The notes under the pieces: model-generated
What the model was told of the DNA's origin: nothing
The model's input: the letters and a program-made list of their open reading frames with translations, nothing else
Database searches by the model: none
From: Stigmatella aurantiaca DW4/3-1
GTDB lineage: Bacteria > Myxococcota > Myxococcia > Myxococcales > Myxococcaceae
Assembly: GCF_000165485.1 (NCBI RefSeq)
Contig: NC_014623.1
Span: 1,879,501 to 1,943,500 of the forward strand
Length of the DNA: 64,000 bases
Direction: 5' to 3'
Translations under genes and position numbers: made by a program
Shown: positions 35,590-43,457 of the stretch, piece by piece
How positions within the stretch are numbered: the stretch's first letter is position 1
How the letters are laid out: every line of letters begins with the position of its first letter

Positions 35590-36173
35590 GCGATGGAGTC
35601 TCTGGCGCGGCGAACGGTGCCGTCCGGCGAAGCATCGCACGGCGAGGTCCTCCGGCACGTGCAGCAGGGAGCAGGAAGGACCCACGAGCACCCGCTCCGG
35701 TCCCAGCGCCTTGACGGCGTGGTGCGCGAGCACGTGCGCTCTGTCCAGGTCGGTGCGCCAGACATTGCGCCCGTCCACCAGCCCCAGGGTCAGCTGCATC
35801 TGGGGACCCAGCGTGGCGATCACCGCGCCGAGTTGATGGGGCGCACGCACGAGGTCCACGTGCAAGCCGTCGAGTGCCGAGGTGGTTGCGAGCGAGAGGT
35901 TCTTGCCCAGGTCTCCGATCCTGAAGGCCTCGGGCCATCGCGAAGGAGCGGTCCAACGGGTTGGAGATGCCTCGATAGCGCGCAGGCTCGGCGCCCACGG
36001 TGACCGCCATGCCGAGGAGGTGGTCATAGAGTGAGAAGTCATTGCTCGGGATGTGGGTGATTCCCGCGGCCTGCAGGGCCTTCCAGCTTGGACCAGGAGC
36101 CTTCGAGGGCCTTGTTGAGTTCGCGGCGGATACCCAAGCGGGGATAACCCAGACACGTTGCGGGAACAGACAT
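35590..36173 (-). pseudogene. metE: Decayed metE (cobalamin-independent methionine synthase)
   Basis: Remnants of the MetE N-terminal half lie in successive frames on the minus strand. From ATG 36173: 'MSVPATCLGYPRLGIRRELN', then a frameshift to 'ITHIPSNDFSLYDHLLGMAV' and 'GAEPARYRGISNPLDRSFAM'. After a further frame change and an apparent internal deletion come 'LGLVDGRNVWRTDLDRA' and 'VLVGPSCSLLHVPEDL'. The C-terminal catalytic half with the zinc ligands is absent. Intact MetE is about 750-770 aa; here only scattered parts of the first ~330 remain. The gene cannot make enzyme. It still sits downstream of a cobalamin riboswitch, so the cell presumably relies on B12-dependent MetH. Confidence 0.88.
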
Positions 36174-36436
36174 GGCCAAACACTCTCCTTGCGGTGCGAA
36201 CCGCTCGCTGTGAATTCCCGCGAGGAGAAAAGTCAGCCGAGAGAACCCGCGCCGGGCGCGAGCACTTGGGGGAAAGCCCAGCCCTCGAACCGACCGTTCG
36301 CCCCTTTGGGCGACTGGCGGACCACGCAGGAGAAGGGCCGGTGACCGGGCCATGTGCATGGGCGCACATGGGCTCGGGCCTTCCCGCCTCCCTCGAGGCT
36401 TCCAGGTCGAACCGGCGCCGGATGTCTCTCCAACGT
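36174..36436 (-). other. Leader between cobalamin riboswitch and decayed metE
   Basis: About 260 bp on the minus strand with no convincing gene. It would have held the riboswitch expression platform and the metE ribosome site (AAGGAG lies 11 bp before ATG 36173). No clear terminator with a T-run is visible. Confidence 0.5.
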
Positions 36437-36596
36437 CAGGTGCGGGCAGGTCTTCGGGCTCACGAGCACTCCGGCTTGCGCCGGGTTCCTACTGTCCACC
36501 GCTTCCCAGTCCCGGAAGGGACCAGTGCTCGTCGTGGAGGTCGTTCTCGCTTACCGCTGCGGGGCAGCCCCGGATTCACACCGGGTTCCCTTTTAA
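36437..36596 (-). promoter_or_regulatory. Cobalamin (B12) riboswitch
   Basis: Read on the minus strand from 36596: GGGAACCCGGTGTGAATCC, then GGGGCTGCCCCGCAGCGGTA, the invariant core of the cobalamin riboswitch, followed later by GCACTGG, AGTAGGA, GCCGGAGTGCTCGTGAGCCC and the closing GAAGACCTGCC. The order and wording match adenosylcobalamin aptamers closely and show no obvious damage. Such switches repress metE when B12 is present. Here the downstream metE is degraded. The element starts right after the stop codon of the copper mono-oxygenase gene. Confidence 0.9.
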
Positions 36597-36598
36597 GA

Positions 36599-37897
36599 CT
36601 ACTGCGTCATCAAGAACGTGCCGAAGCACATCTCATCATTGGTGCCCTCGCCCCAGCCGAGATCCTTCGCATTGGGCTCGCTGTTGTCGAAGGTGCACTC
36701 CAGGGAGATGCGATCGCCGGGCTTGACGACCTTGGGCTCGGCGAGGTTGTAGATGGACTGCCAGTGGAAGTCCCAGCGGGGGATGTTGAGCATGCACTCG
36801 GTGGCGCCAGTCTGCCGCTCGATCTGCAGCTTCGCGGAAGTGCCCCGCGTGTGCATGTGGAGCCCAGACGAGTACAGGGTGACGGGCATGTTGTCGCGGA
36901 AGGCGCCGTAGGTCCACTGCGAGAGCACGGGCACCACGTCGAACGAGAAGGCGTGGCGGACGTTCTTCTGCCCCGCGGGGATGAGCATGCCGCCGTCGTT
37001 CAGCCAGGCCGGGTTGAGCCAGGGCTGCATGATGGCGATCTTTTGCACCGAGCGCTCCAGGGTCAAGGAGATGGAGGTGCGGTCGGGGACTGCCACCGCG
37101 CTGCTCAGGGAGTAGTGGATTTGCAGGGCGATCTTCGAGCCCGGCCGCACGGGAATGCCCGTGCCCTGGGGCAGGACCGTCGGCATGCTGCCCGGTCCCG
37201 AGACTCCGAGCCAACCCGCCTGGGACTGGCGTCCTCCGCCGGGTCCTCCGAAGCAGGGGTACCCGGGCTTCGGATCCGTCGCGTCCAACGCCTCGTACGC
37301 GGCCGCCTCCTCGGGGCTGATCAGGAAGGCGATGATGTGGTGGACCAGGGAAGGCCTGCCGGGGTTGCCATGGAAGCCGGTGACGAAGCTCATCTCCGTC
37401 TCGGGCCAGTCCAGCAGGAAGCAGCGGTAATCATCCGGCGACTGGTCCGGCGAGTACTCCGTGGGCATTGCCAATTCCAGGTCGACGCGCGGCAGCCCCT
37501 GAGCGGTGGGCGGCTTCACGGCGGCCGCGTCCGCGGGATTGCCCTCCGTGCCTCCTTGATCCGTCCAGTCCGAAATGAGCTTGATCTGCTCGTCGGACAG
37601 AGACCGGTCATGGTCGTACTCCGAGCAGTTCTGCGCGGGCATCCAGGGCGGCATGATGCGCTGTTTCACGGCCGCTTGGATGGCCTTGCGCATCATGAAG
37701 ACCTGATCATAGGTCTGGAGAGGCTGCGGCGCGATGCCACCCTCGATATGGCAACCTCCACACTTCTCCTGAACCAGGGGCGCGATGTCCCGGTGATAGG
37801 TGGGAGGAACAGGAGGAGGCGTTGGCTCTGCCGACTCTCCACAGGCGGCCATGACGGCCGCGATCACAGTCGCACTCATTACCCACAATCGACGCAT
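36599..37897 (-). CDS. Copper type II mono-oxygenase-like lipoprotein with CxxCH motif
   Basis: A 432-aa exported protein. The start ATG at 37897 follows GAGG; a lipobox-like VMAAC ends the signal (Cys about residue 19). Residues about 30-95 carry 'VQEKCGGCHIEGGIAPQPL', one c-type haem motif (CGGCH) in a cytochrome-like segment. The rest matches copper type II ascorbate-dependent mono-oxygenase (PHM-like) domains: 'SLVHHIIAFLIS' (His-His copper A ligands) and 'SGLHMHTRGTSAKL' (HxH copper B ligands). This fusion would feed electrons through haem rather than ascorbate. The substrate is unknown. It is divergent from the acyltransferase gene (67 bp between starts). Confidence 0.85.
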   Translation of the reverse strand: MRRLWVMSATVIAAVMAACGESAEPTPPPVPPTYHRDIAPLVQEKCGGCHIEGGIAPQPLQTYDQVFMMRKAIQAAVKQRIMPPWMPAQNCSEYDHDRSLSDEQIKLISDWTDQGGTEGNPADAAAVKPPTAQGLPRVDLELAMPTEYSPDQSPDDYRCFLLDWPETEMSFVTGFHGNPGRPSLVHHIIAFLISPEEAAAYEALDATDPKPGYPCFGGPGGGRQSQAGWLGVSGPGSMPTVLPQGTGIPVRPGSKIALQIHYSLSSAVAVPDRTSISLTLERSVQKIAIMQPWLNPAWLNDGGMLIPAGQKNVRHAFSFDVVPVLSQWTYGAFRDNMPVTLYSSGLHMHTRGTSAKLQIERQTGATECMLNIPRWDFHWQSIYNLAEPKVVKPGDRISLECTFDNSEPNAKDLGWGEGTNDEMCFGTFLMTQ

Positions 37898-37964
37898 GAA
37901 GAAACCTCGAACCGAAAAGAACTTCCATCCTGCCATACACCCACGGGATTGAAAGGTCCCTATT

Positions 37965-38915
37965 ATGATGACACGTATGACGCAACCTGAGAACAAAGGC
38001 CTGTGGGCGTGGATCTTCCCGGGGCAAGGTTCCCAAAAGGTGGGAATGGGGCGCAGGCTGATGGCGCACTCCGGTGCTGCCAAGCGGGTGTTTGATGAGG
38101 CTTCAGACGCAGTGGGTATGGATCTGGCCCGGTTGTGTCTGGAGGGGCCCATTGAAACACTGACGGCGACGGAGAATGCACAGCCAGCCATCGTGACATG
38201 CAGCGTGGCCTGCCTGGCGCTCCTGAAGGAGCGGGGCATCGAGCCAGCCGCCGTGGCGGGTCACAGCGTGGGGGAATTCTCGGCGCTCGTGGCCGCTGGG
38301 TCGCTGCCGCTCGCCGCGGCGGTCCGGGCGGTCCGGAAGCGGGGCCAGTTGATGGCCAGCGTCACGGCCCCTGGGAAAATGCTTGCAGTGATGGGGTTGG
38401 ATGAGGCCCGGGTGAGCGAGCTGTGCCGCGACGCGGCGAGGCACGGGACCCTCGTCGTCGCCATTCACAACAGCCCGCAGCAGTTCGTGCTCTCGGGAAG
38501 CCTGACGGCGCTGGAGCAGTTCAGGGAACTCGCGGTGGCCGCGGGTGCGAAGGAATGTGTGCTGCTCGAGGTCAGCCATGCGTTTCACTCCCCGCTCATG
38601 GCGCAAGTACAGGAGGAGTGGCGGTCGGTGGTCGCCAGCCTTCAGCTTCGCATGCCCCGGTACCCTGTCGTGCTCAATACCACGGCCCTGACCGTGAAGA
38701 CGCTGGTCTGTATCCGCCGCTCCCTGCTGGAGCAAATCACCGCGCCTGTCCTGTGGATGCAGTGTGTGCGGGCGCTCGTGACGATGGGCATCTCCCACGT
38801 GTTGGAGGTGGGGGACAGCAAGGTGGTGTCTTCTTTGGCAAGGCGGACCGAACCTGCCTTGCAGACGATGACGATGCAGGATCCGGCGGCGGTGGACGGA
38901 CTGCGGCCGAGCTAG
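37965..38915 (+). CDS. Discrete malonyl-type acyltransferase of megasynthase cluster
   Basis: A 316-aa FabD-like acyltransferase. It has 'WIFPGQGSQKVGMGRRL', the active-site motif GHSVGE ('VAGHSVGEFSALVAAG') and 'VSHAFHSPLMAQ', where HAFH-type wording usually marks malonyl specificity. It would load malonyl units onto the cluster ACPs in trans. A second AT is built into the next protein, so this one may serve another acyl unit, act as an editing hydrolase, or load the repeats. ATG at 37965 has GAAAGG 8 bp upstream. A 363-bp gap separates it from the KS-KS-AT gene. Confidence 0.9.
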   Translation: MMTRMTQPENKGLWAWIFPGQGSQKVGMGRRLMAHSGAAKRVFDEASDAVGMDLARLCLEGPIETLTATENAQPAIVTCSVACLALLKERGIEPAAVAGHSVGEFSALVAAGSLPLAAAVRAVRKRGQLMASVTAPGKMLAVMGLDEARVSELCRDAARHGTLVVAIHNSPQQFVLSGSLTALEQFRELAVAAGAKECVLLEVSHAFHSPLMAQVQEEWRSVVASLQLRMPRYPVVLNTTALTVKTLVCIRRSLLEQITAPVLWMQCVRALVTMGISHVLEVGDSKVVSSLARRTEPALQTMTMQDPAAVDGLRPS

Positions 38916-39278
38916 TATTTCTGTGAATTCGACGAATTCTTGTTTTGTCTTGGTCAGAGACACGAGGGAGCCAGCAGGCTCCTCACGTCTCACGGTTCAA
39001 TCATGACTCAATGGGTTTCGTGACAGCCGTTCATGCCTTGCAGAGCGGTTCATTCCCCACGCGAAAACATGAATCAACGGAAGCTGGAGAACCGTCTTGA
39101 CGGGTAGGATCTGCGAAGGGTCCTTGATTCACGAATACGTTCACATTTAAACTTTCTGATACGAAGGCTGGACGTGTTCTTGCGGTCACCGCACGACCCG
39201 TATCCCCAGTCCGAGCGCATGTTTCTTAGTGATTGATAATTCGGTTCCAAGCTCGAACGCGTCGTGGGGACAGCAGTT
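38916..39278 (+). promoter_or_regulatory. 363-bp AT-richer leader before the megasynthase genes
   Basis: No gene is visible. Noticeably more A/T than its surroundings. It holds GAATTCGACGAATTC (38935-38949), a hairpin GGAGCC-AGCA-GGCTCC (38977-38992) that could end the acyltransferase message, a weak -35/-10-like pair around TTGATT...TTAAAC near 39122-39150, and the dyad TGCGGT-C-ACCGCA (39181-39193). A promoter and operator for the big genes most likely lie here. Confidence 0.45.
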
Positions 39279-42200
39279 ATGTTGGAGAGTCCAGGCAGGC
39301 CAATTGCCATTGTGGGTCTTGGCAACGTATTTCCCAGGGCCAGGAATGTAGAGACTTTCTGGCAGCAGGTGCTGACCGGGCCGACATCCATTCGTGAGCT
39401 GAGTGGCCGCGAGCTGCGGTTGGACTGGTATTACGATGAGGACCGCAACGCGGCGGATCGCACGTATTGCAAGCACGCCGCGGTGCTGGATGAGCTGAAT
39501 CTGGATTATCGCAAGTACCGGATTCCTCCCAAGATCGTCCAGGACATGCACCGGACGCAGCAGGCCTTCCTGGATGCGACCGCGCAGGCGCTCGAGGACG
39601 CCAAGGCGGTGGTGGGCCGTGTCGCCCCTGAGCGTGTCTCATTCACCCTCGGGTCGCTGGGCGGAGGCCTTCGTCCGGATACCCGGGTGCGGACCCGTCT
39701 CCTGGACATGATGCGGTACCTGGCCGAAGCCGTTGAAGAGGAGGCGTTGGAGCCTTCGGCCGCATCCGCGCTGCAAGCCGCGGTGTCCCGGCAGATTGAG
39801 TCCGAGCTGGCGGGAATCACCGAGGACGAAGCCATTGCCTCCTTCAGCAGTGTCTGGGTGGGCCGGGCAGCCAAGATTTTCAACATCCGGGGGCCTCACC
39901 TCTCCGTGGATGCGGGATACGCCTCGGCACTCGCCGCCATTCAGGCGGCCAGCCACCAGCTTCACTTCGGTGACTGCGACGTCGCGCTGGCGGCGGGGTG
40001 CAGCCAACTGCTCACCCCGCATGACCTCGTGGCGTTCAGCAAGCTCGGGGGCCTGTCCTCCTCGGCGCTGACACCGTTCGACCGCCGTGCCAGCGGCACG
40101 CTGCTGGGCGAGGGTGTGGGGGTCTTCGTCCTGCGCCGCCTGGAGGATGCGCTCGTGGCTGGAGACAAGGTCTACGCCGTCATCCGCGGCGTTGGGGCGG
40201 CCTCCGATGGCAAGGGCCGGACGTTGCTGGCCCCCAACCCCAAGGGGCAGGTGCTGGCCATGCGCCGGGCTTACGCGCAGGCGGGGTACGGCCCGGAGCA
40301 CGTGCAGTACGTGGAGTGCCATGCCACGGGCACGGCGTTGGGGGACATCACCGAGTTCCAGAGCCTGAAAGAGGTGTTCGAAGGCCAGACGCCTGGCTCA
40401 CGCATCATGTTGGGGGGCGTCAAGGAGCTGACCGGCCATCTGCAGGCGGCGGCCGGGGCCGCGGGACTCATGAAGGCCACGCTGGCGCTGCACCACAAGT
40501 TCCTGCCTCCGCAGCACTCGTTCCGTGAGCCGGCCGAAGGGATCGACCTCGAGAACACCCCGTTCTACATCTCGAATCAGGGCGCGCCCTGGCCCGCGGT
40601 GGCGGATGGGGTGCGGCGGGCCGGCGTGAGTTCCTTCAGCTTCGGAGGGATCAGCTACCACCTGACGTTGGAGGAGTTCTCTCCCGAGTACCATGCGCGG
40701 CTGGCCAGAACGCTTCCGGCGCTTCCTCCCGCGGAGCCCATCGCCATCGTTGGGCTGGGAGGGGTCTTCCCTCAGGCGAACAACAAAGAAGAGCTGTGGG
40801 AGAACCTGCTGGGGAAGCGGTGCGCGATTGGCGCCATTCCGGACGAGCGCGCTCCCATCGATCGCTACTTGGATCCCACCCGCCAGAGCAAGGTCAGGCC
40901 CTATACCAACCTCGCCGGCTACATCGTCGACGGTGCCTGGCCGGACGAGCAGGTCCGGGTTCCGCCCAAGGTCTCCTCGCAGATCGACCGGGGACACAGC
41001 TGGGCCATGAAGGCCGCCTTGCAGGCGCTGGACGATGGCGGGTACTCGCCCGGGTCGGTGGACCCCAAGCGCGTGGGCATTGTGATGGGCTACCTGCCGC
41101 CGCTCGAGCGGGAGTTCCAGACCCAGGCCCGGGTGTACTACGCGGAGTTCGGCGGACGTCTGGCAGAGCAACTGGAGCGGCAGGGCATCCAGGGCGAGAC
41201 GGCCGCGCGGATCCAGAAAAAGGTCGAGGCGCGCTACAAGAGCGAGCTGCCTCCCATCACGGAGGACACCCTGCTGGGGTACCTGGGAAGCCTCTCGGTG
41301 GGGCGCGTGGCGCATCACCTGGACTTCCAGGGGCCGGCGCTCATGGTCGAGTCCGCGTGCGCTTCCAGCCTGGCCGCGCTGGAGATCGCCTCGAACCAAC
41401 TGCGCTCGGGGCAGTGCGACATGATGCTGGCGGGCGGCATGTATGCGTCGCTGGGCGTGGACGCGCTCAGCCAGTGCTGTTCGTTTGGGGGGCTGTCCCA
41501 GAATGGCTCCTTCCCGTTCGACGCGAGGGCCGACGGCTACATCACGAGCGAGGGGGCGGCCTTGATCGCCCTGAAGCGGTTGTCGGATGCCGAGGCGGCG
41601 GGCGATCGCATCTATGCCGTGGTCCGCTCCGTTGCGGGGGCCACGGATCCGAAGAGCGCTTCGATCTGGGCACCCTCCTCGGAGGGGCAGATTCAGGCGG
41701 TGCGCAGGGCCGTGGAGAAGGCGGGAGTGTCCCCGGCCGAGGTTCAGTACGTGGAGAGCCATGGGACGGGAACCCCTGTCGGAGATCCGATCGAGGTCGA
41801 GACGTATCAAGAGGTCTACGGACGGGCGAACAAGGACGGGAAGATCTTCCTGGGGTCGATCAAGTCCAACATCGGTCACCTGAACTCCGGGGCCGGCGCG
41901 GCATCGCTGACGAAGGTCGCCCTGGCGCTGCACCGCAAGCAGGTGCCGCCGAACCTGGGCTTCGAGAGCCCCAACCCTCGGATTCCCTGGGATCAGCTTC
42001 CGTTCCGGGTGCCCACGGAGGTGGAGCCCTGGGAGATGGCCAGCAACGGCGTGCGGCGGGCCGGCGTGACTTCGTTCGGACTGGGCGGGACCAGCTTCCA
42101 CGCGATCGTCGAGGAGTACCTGCCGCGGAATGGAAAGAGCACGGGCCACCTGAAGGTCGTCGAGCCGTCACGGCCGCCCTTCTTGCATCTGGAGGGACAG

Positions 42201-43457
42201 AGCCGGGAAGAGATCCTTCAGCAGGTGGAGGGGCTGCTCCAAAAGCTGGAGCGGGAGCCAGGCAGGGACCCTCGGCGGCCCCTTCAGGGAACGGACCTGC
42301 CGTGCCGGTTCGCCATGACCTTGCCGAAGGGGCGGCCCGCGCGAGAGAGCTTGGAGCGCGCCAAGAAGCTGCTGGCCGGGGTTGGGGTCCCCAGCCTGCC
42401 CGAGCAGGGCATTTTCTATTACGACAGCCGGGACCCGAGGCAGCTGCACCAGGGCAAGGTGGTGGCGGTCTTCCCGGGGCAGGGGCCGCAGTACGCGAAC
42501 ATGCTGCGCGAGCTGGCCGCCGAGTATCCGATCGTCGCCAAGACCTTCGCGGAGGCGGATGAAGCCTTCCTGCCGATGGCGGGCCGCCGCCTGTCCGAGA
42601 CGTTCTGGATGCCTTCGGAAGCCGAGAGCACGTACCGCCAGGACGATGACACCGTCCATGCCGCCGTCTTCCTGGCCAATGTGGCGCTCTACCGGTTGAT
42701 CCGGTCCCAGGGCATCCACGTGGACGTGTTGCTGGGCCAGAGTGCCGGTGAGTACGCGGCGCTGGCGGCGAGTGGCATGCTTCCCTTCGCTCAGGCCCTG
42801 CAAGCCATCTACAAGCGGACCGTTACGGTGACCCGGCTGGCCATTCCCTCTCCCGGGAGGATGGCGAGCATCAGCGGTGACTTGGACAGGGTCCGGAGAG
42901 TCTTTCCGGAGGCTCCGGGCTACGTCACCGTGGCCGCGGAGAATGCACCGGGACAGGGCATCGTCGCGGGAGAGATCCTGGCCGTTGACTACGTCATGCG
43001 ATGGTGCCGGGCAAACGGGTTCGAGGTGCGCGAGCTTCCCGTGTCTCACGCGTACCACACGAACATCATCGCCAACGCCGTCCCCACTTTCCGCGCGGAG
43101 TTGCAGCAACTCTCCTGGAAGGACCCGGAGCTCCCGGTTCTCTCCAGCGTGCACGGCCGCTACTACCAGGCACCGGTCCAGGCCCCGCTCATGGCGCGGC
43201 ATCTGGCCTTGCAGTACGTCCTCCCGCTTCAGTTCTGGCGCCACGTGCGCCAGCTCCACGAGGAGGGGGCCCGCATCTTCATCGAGTCTGGGCCCAAGTG
43301 GTCCCTGACAGCGTTCATCCAAGCCACCTTGAAGGGTGAGCCCTACCTGGCCCAGGCGAGCAATCACCCGAAGACGGGTGAGGTCGAACAGTTCCAGCGC
43401 CTGTTGGCCTTCAGCTACGTCCATCACCTGCTGCGCGGACAAGGTGCTCTGTCATGA
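39279..43457 (+). CDS. PUFA-synthase-like KS(degenerate)-KS-AT protein
   Basis: A 1392-aa megasynthase subunit. KS-a (about 8-475): the Cys position is Tyr214 (VDAGYASAL), while ECHATGT and 'KELTGHLQAAAG' keep their His; it is a chain-length-factor-like, non-condensing KS. KS-b (about 486-950): Cys694 in VESACASS, His in 'ESHGTGTPVGD' and 'KSNIGHLNSGAG', so it should be active. AT (about 1062-1355): 'VVAVFPGQGPQYANML', Ser1155 in GQSAGE (His usual before Ser is Gln) and 'PVSHAYHTN'. The ATG at 39279 has GGGGA at 8 bp. The gene overlaps the ACP-KR gene by ATGA. It resembles PfaA/HglE-type iterative synthases in domain logic but has no built-in ACP. Confidence 0.93.
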   Translation: MLESPGRPIAIVGLGNVFPRARNVETFWQQVLTGPTSIRELSGRELRLDWYYDEDRNAADRTYCKHAAVLDELNLDYRKYRIPPKIVQDMHRTQQAFLDATAQALEDAKAVVGRVAPERVSFTLGSLGGGLRPDTRVRTRLLDMMRYLAEAVEEEALEPSAASALQAAVSRQIESELAGITEDEAIASFSSVWVGRAAKIFNIRGPHLSVDAGYASALAAIQAASHQLHFGDCDVALAAGCSQLLTPHDLVAFSKLGGLSSSALTPFDRRASGTLLGEGVGVFVLRRLEDALVAGDKVYAVIRGVGAASDGKGRTLLAPNPKGQVLAMRRAYAQAGYGPEHVQYVECHATGTALGDITEFQSLKEVFEGQTPGSRIMLGGVKELTGHLQAAAGAAGLMKATLALHHKFLPPQHSFREPAEGIDLENTPFYISNQGAPWPAVADGVRRAGVSSFSFGGISYHLTLEEFSPEYHARLARTLPALPPAEPIAIVGLGGVFPQANNKEELWENLLGKRCAIGAIPDERAPIDRYLDPTRQSKVRPYTNLAGYIVDGAWPDEQVRVPPKVSSQIDRGHSWAMKAALQALDDGGYSPGSVDPKRVGIVMGYLPPLEREFQTQARVYYAEFGGRLAEQLERQGIQGETAARIQKKVEARYKSELPPITEDTLLGYLGSLSVGRVAHHLDFQGPALMVESACASSLAALEIASNQLRSGQCDMMLAGGMYASLGVDALSQCCSFGGLSQNGSFPFDARADGYITSEGAALIALKRLSDAEAAGDRIYAVVRSVAGATDPKSASIWAPSSEGQIQAVRRAVEKAGVSPAEVQYVESHGTGTPVGDPIEVETYQEVYGRANKDGKIFLGSIKSNIGHLNSGAGAASLTKVALALHRKQVPPNLGFESPNPRIPWDQLPFRVPTEVEPWEMASNGVRRAGVTSFGLGGTSFHAIVEEYLPRNGKSTGHLKVVEPSRPPFLHLEGQSREEILQQVEGLLQKLEREPGRDPRRPLQGTDLPCRFAMTLPKGRPARESLERAKKLLAGVGVPSLPEQGIFYYDSRDPRQLHQGKVVAVFPGQGPQYANMLRELAAEYPIVAKTFAEADEAFLPMAGRRLSETFWMPSEAESTYRQDDDTVHAAVFLANVALYRLIRSQGIHVDVLLGQSAGEYAALAASGMLPFAQALQAIYKRTVTVTRLAIPSPGRMASISGDLDRVRRVFPEAPGYVTVAAENAPGQGIVAGEILAVDYVMRWCRANGFEVRELPVSHAYHTNIIANAVPTFRAELQQLSWKDPELPVLSSVHGRYYQAPVQAPLMARHLALQYVLPLQFWRHVRQLHEEGARIFIESGPKWSLTAFIQATLKGEPYLAQASNHPKTGEVEQFQRLLAFSYVHHLLRGQGALS

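Noticed and set aside
36158-37990. A 610-codon plus-strand frame across the riboswitch and the copper mono-oxygenase
   Set aside because: It is antisense to a good gene and crosses the riboswitch; its translation is low-complexity.
38935-38949. GAATTCGACGAATTC as a promoter or operator
   Set aside because: It lies just after a stop codon and is two EcoRI-like hexamers close together; too little to claim function.
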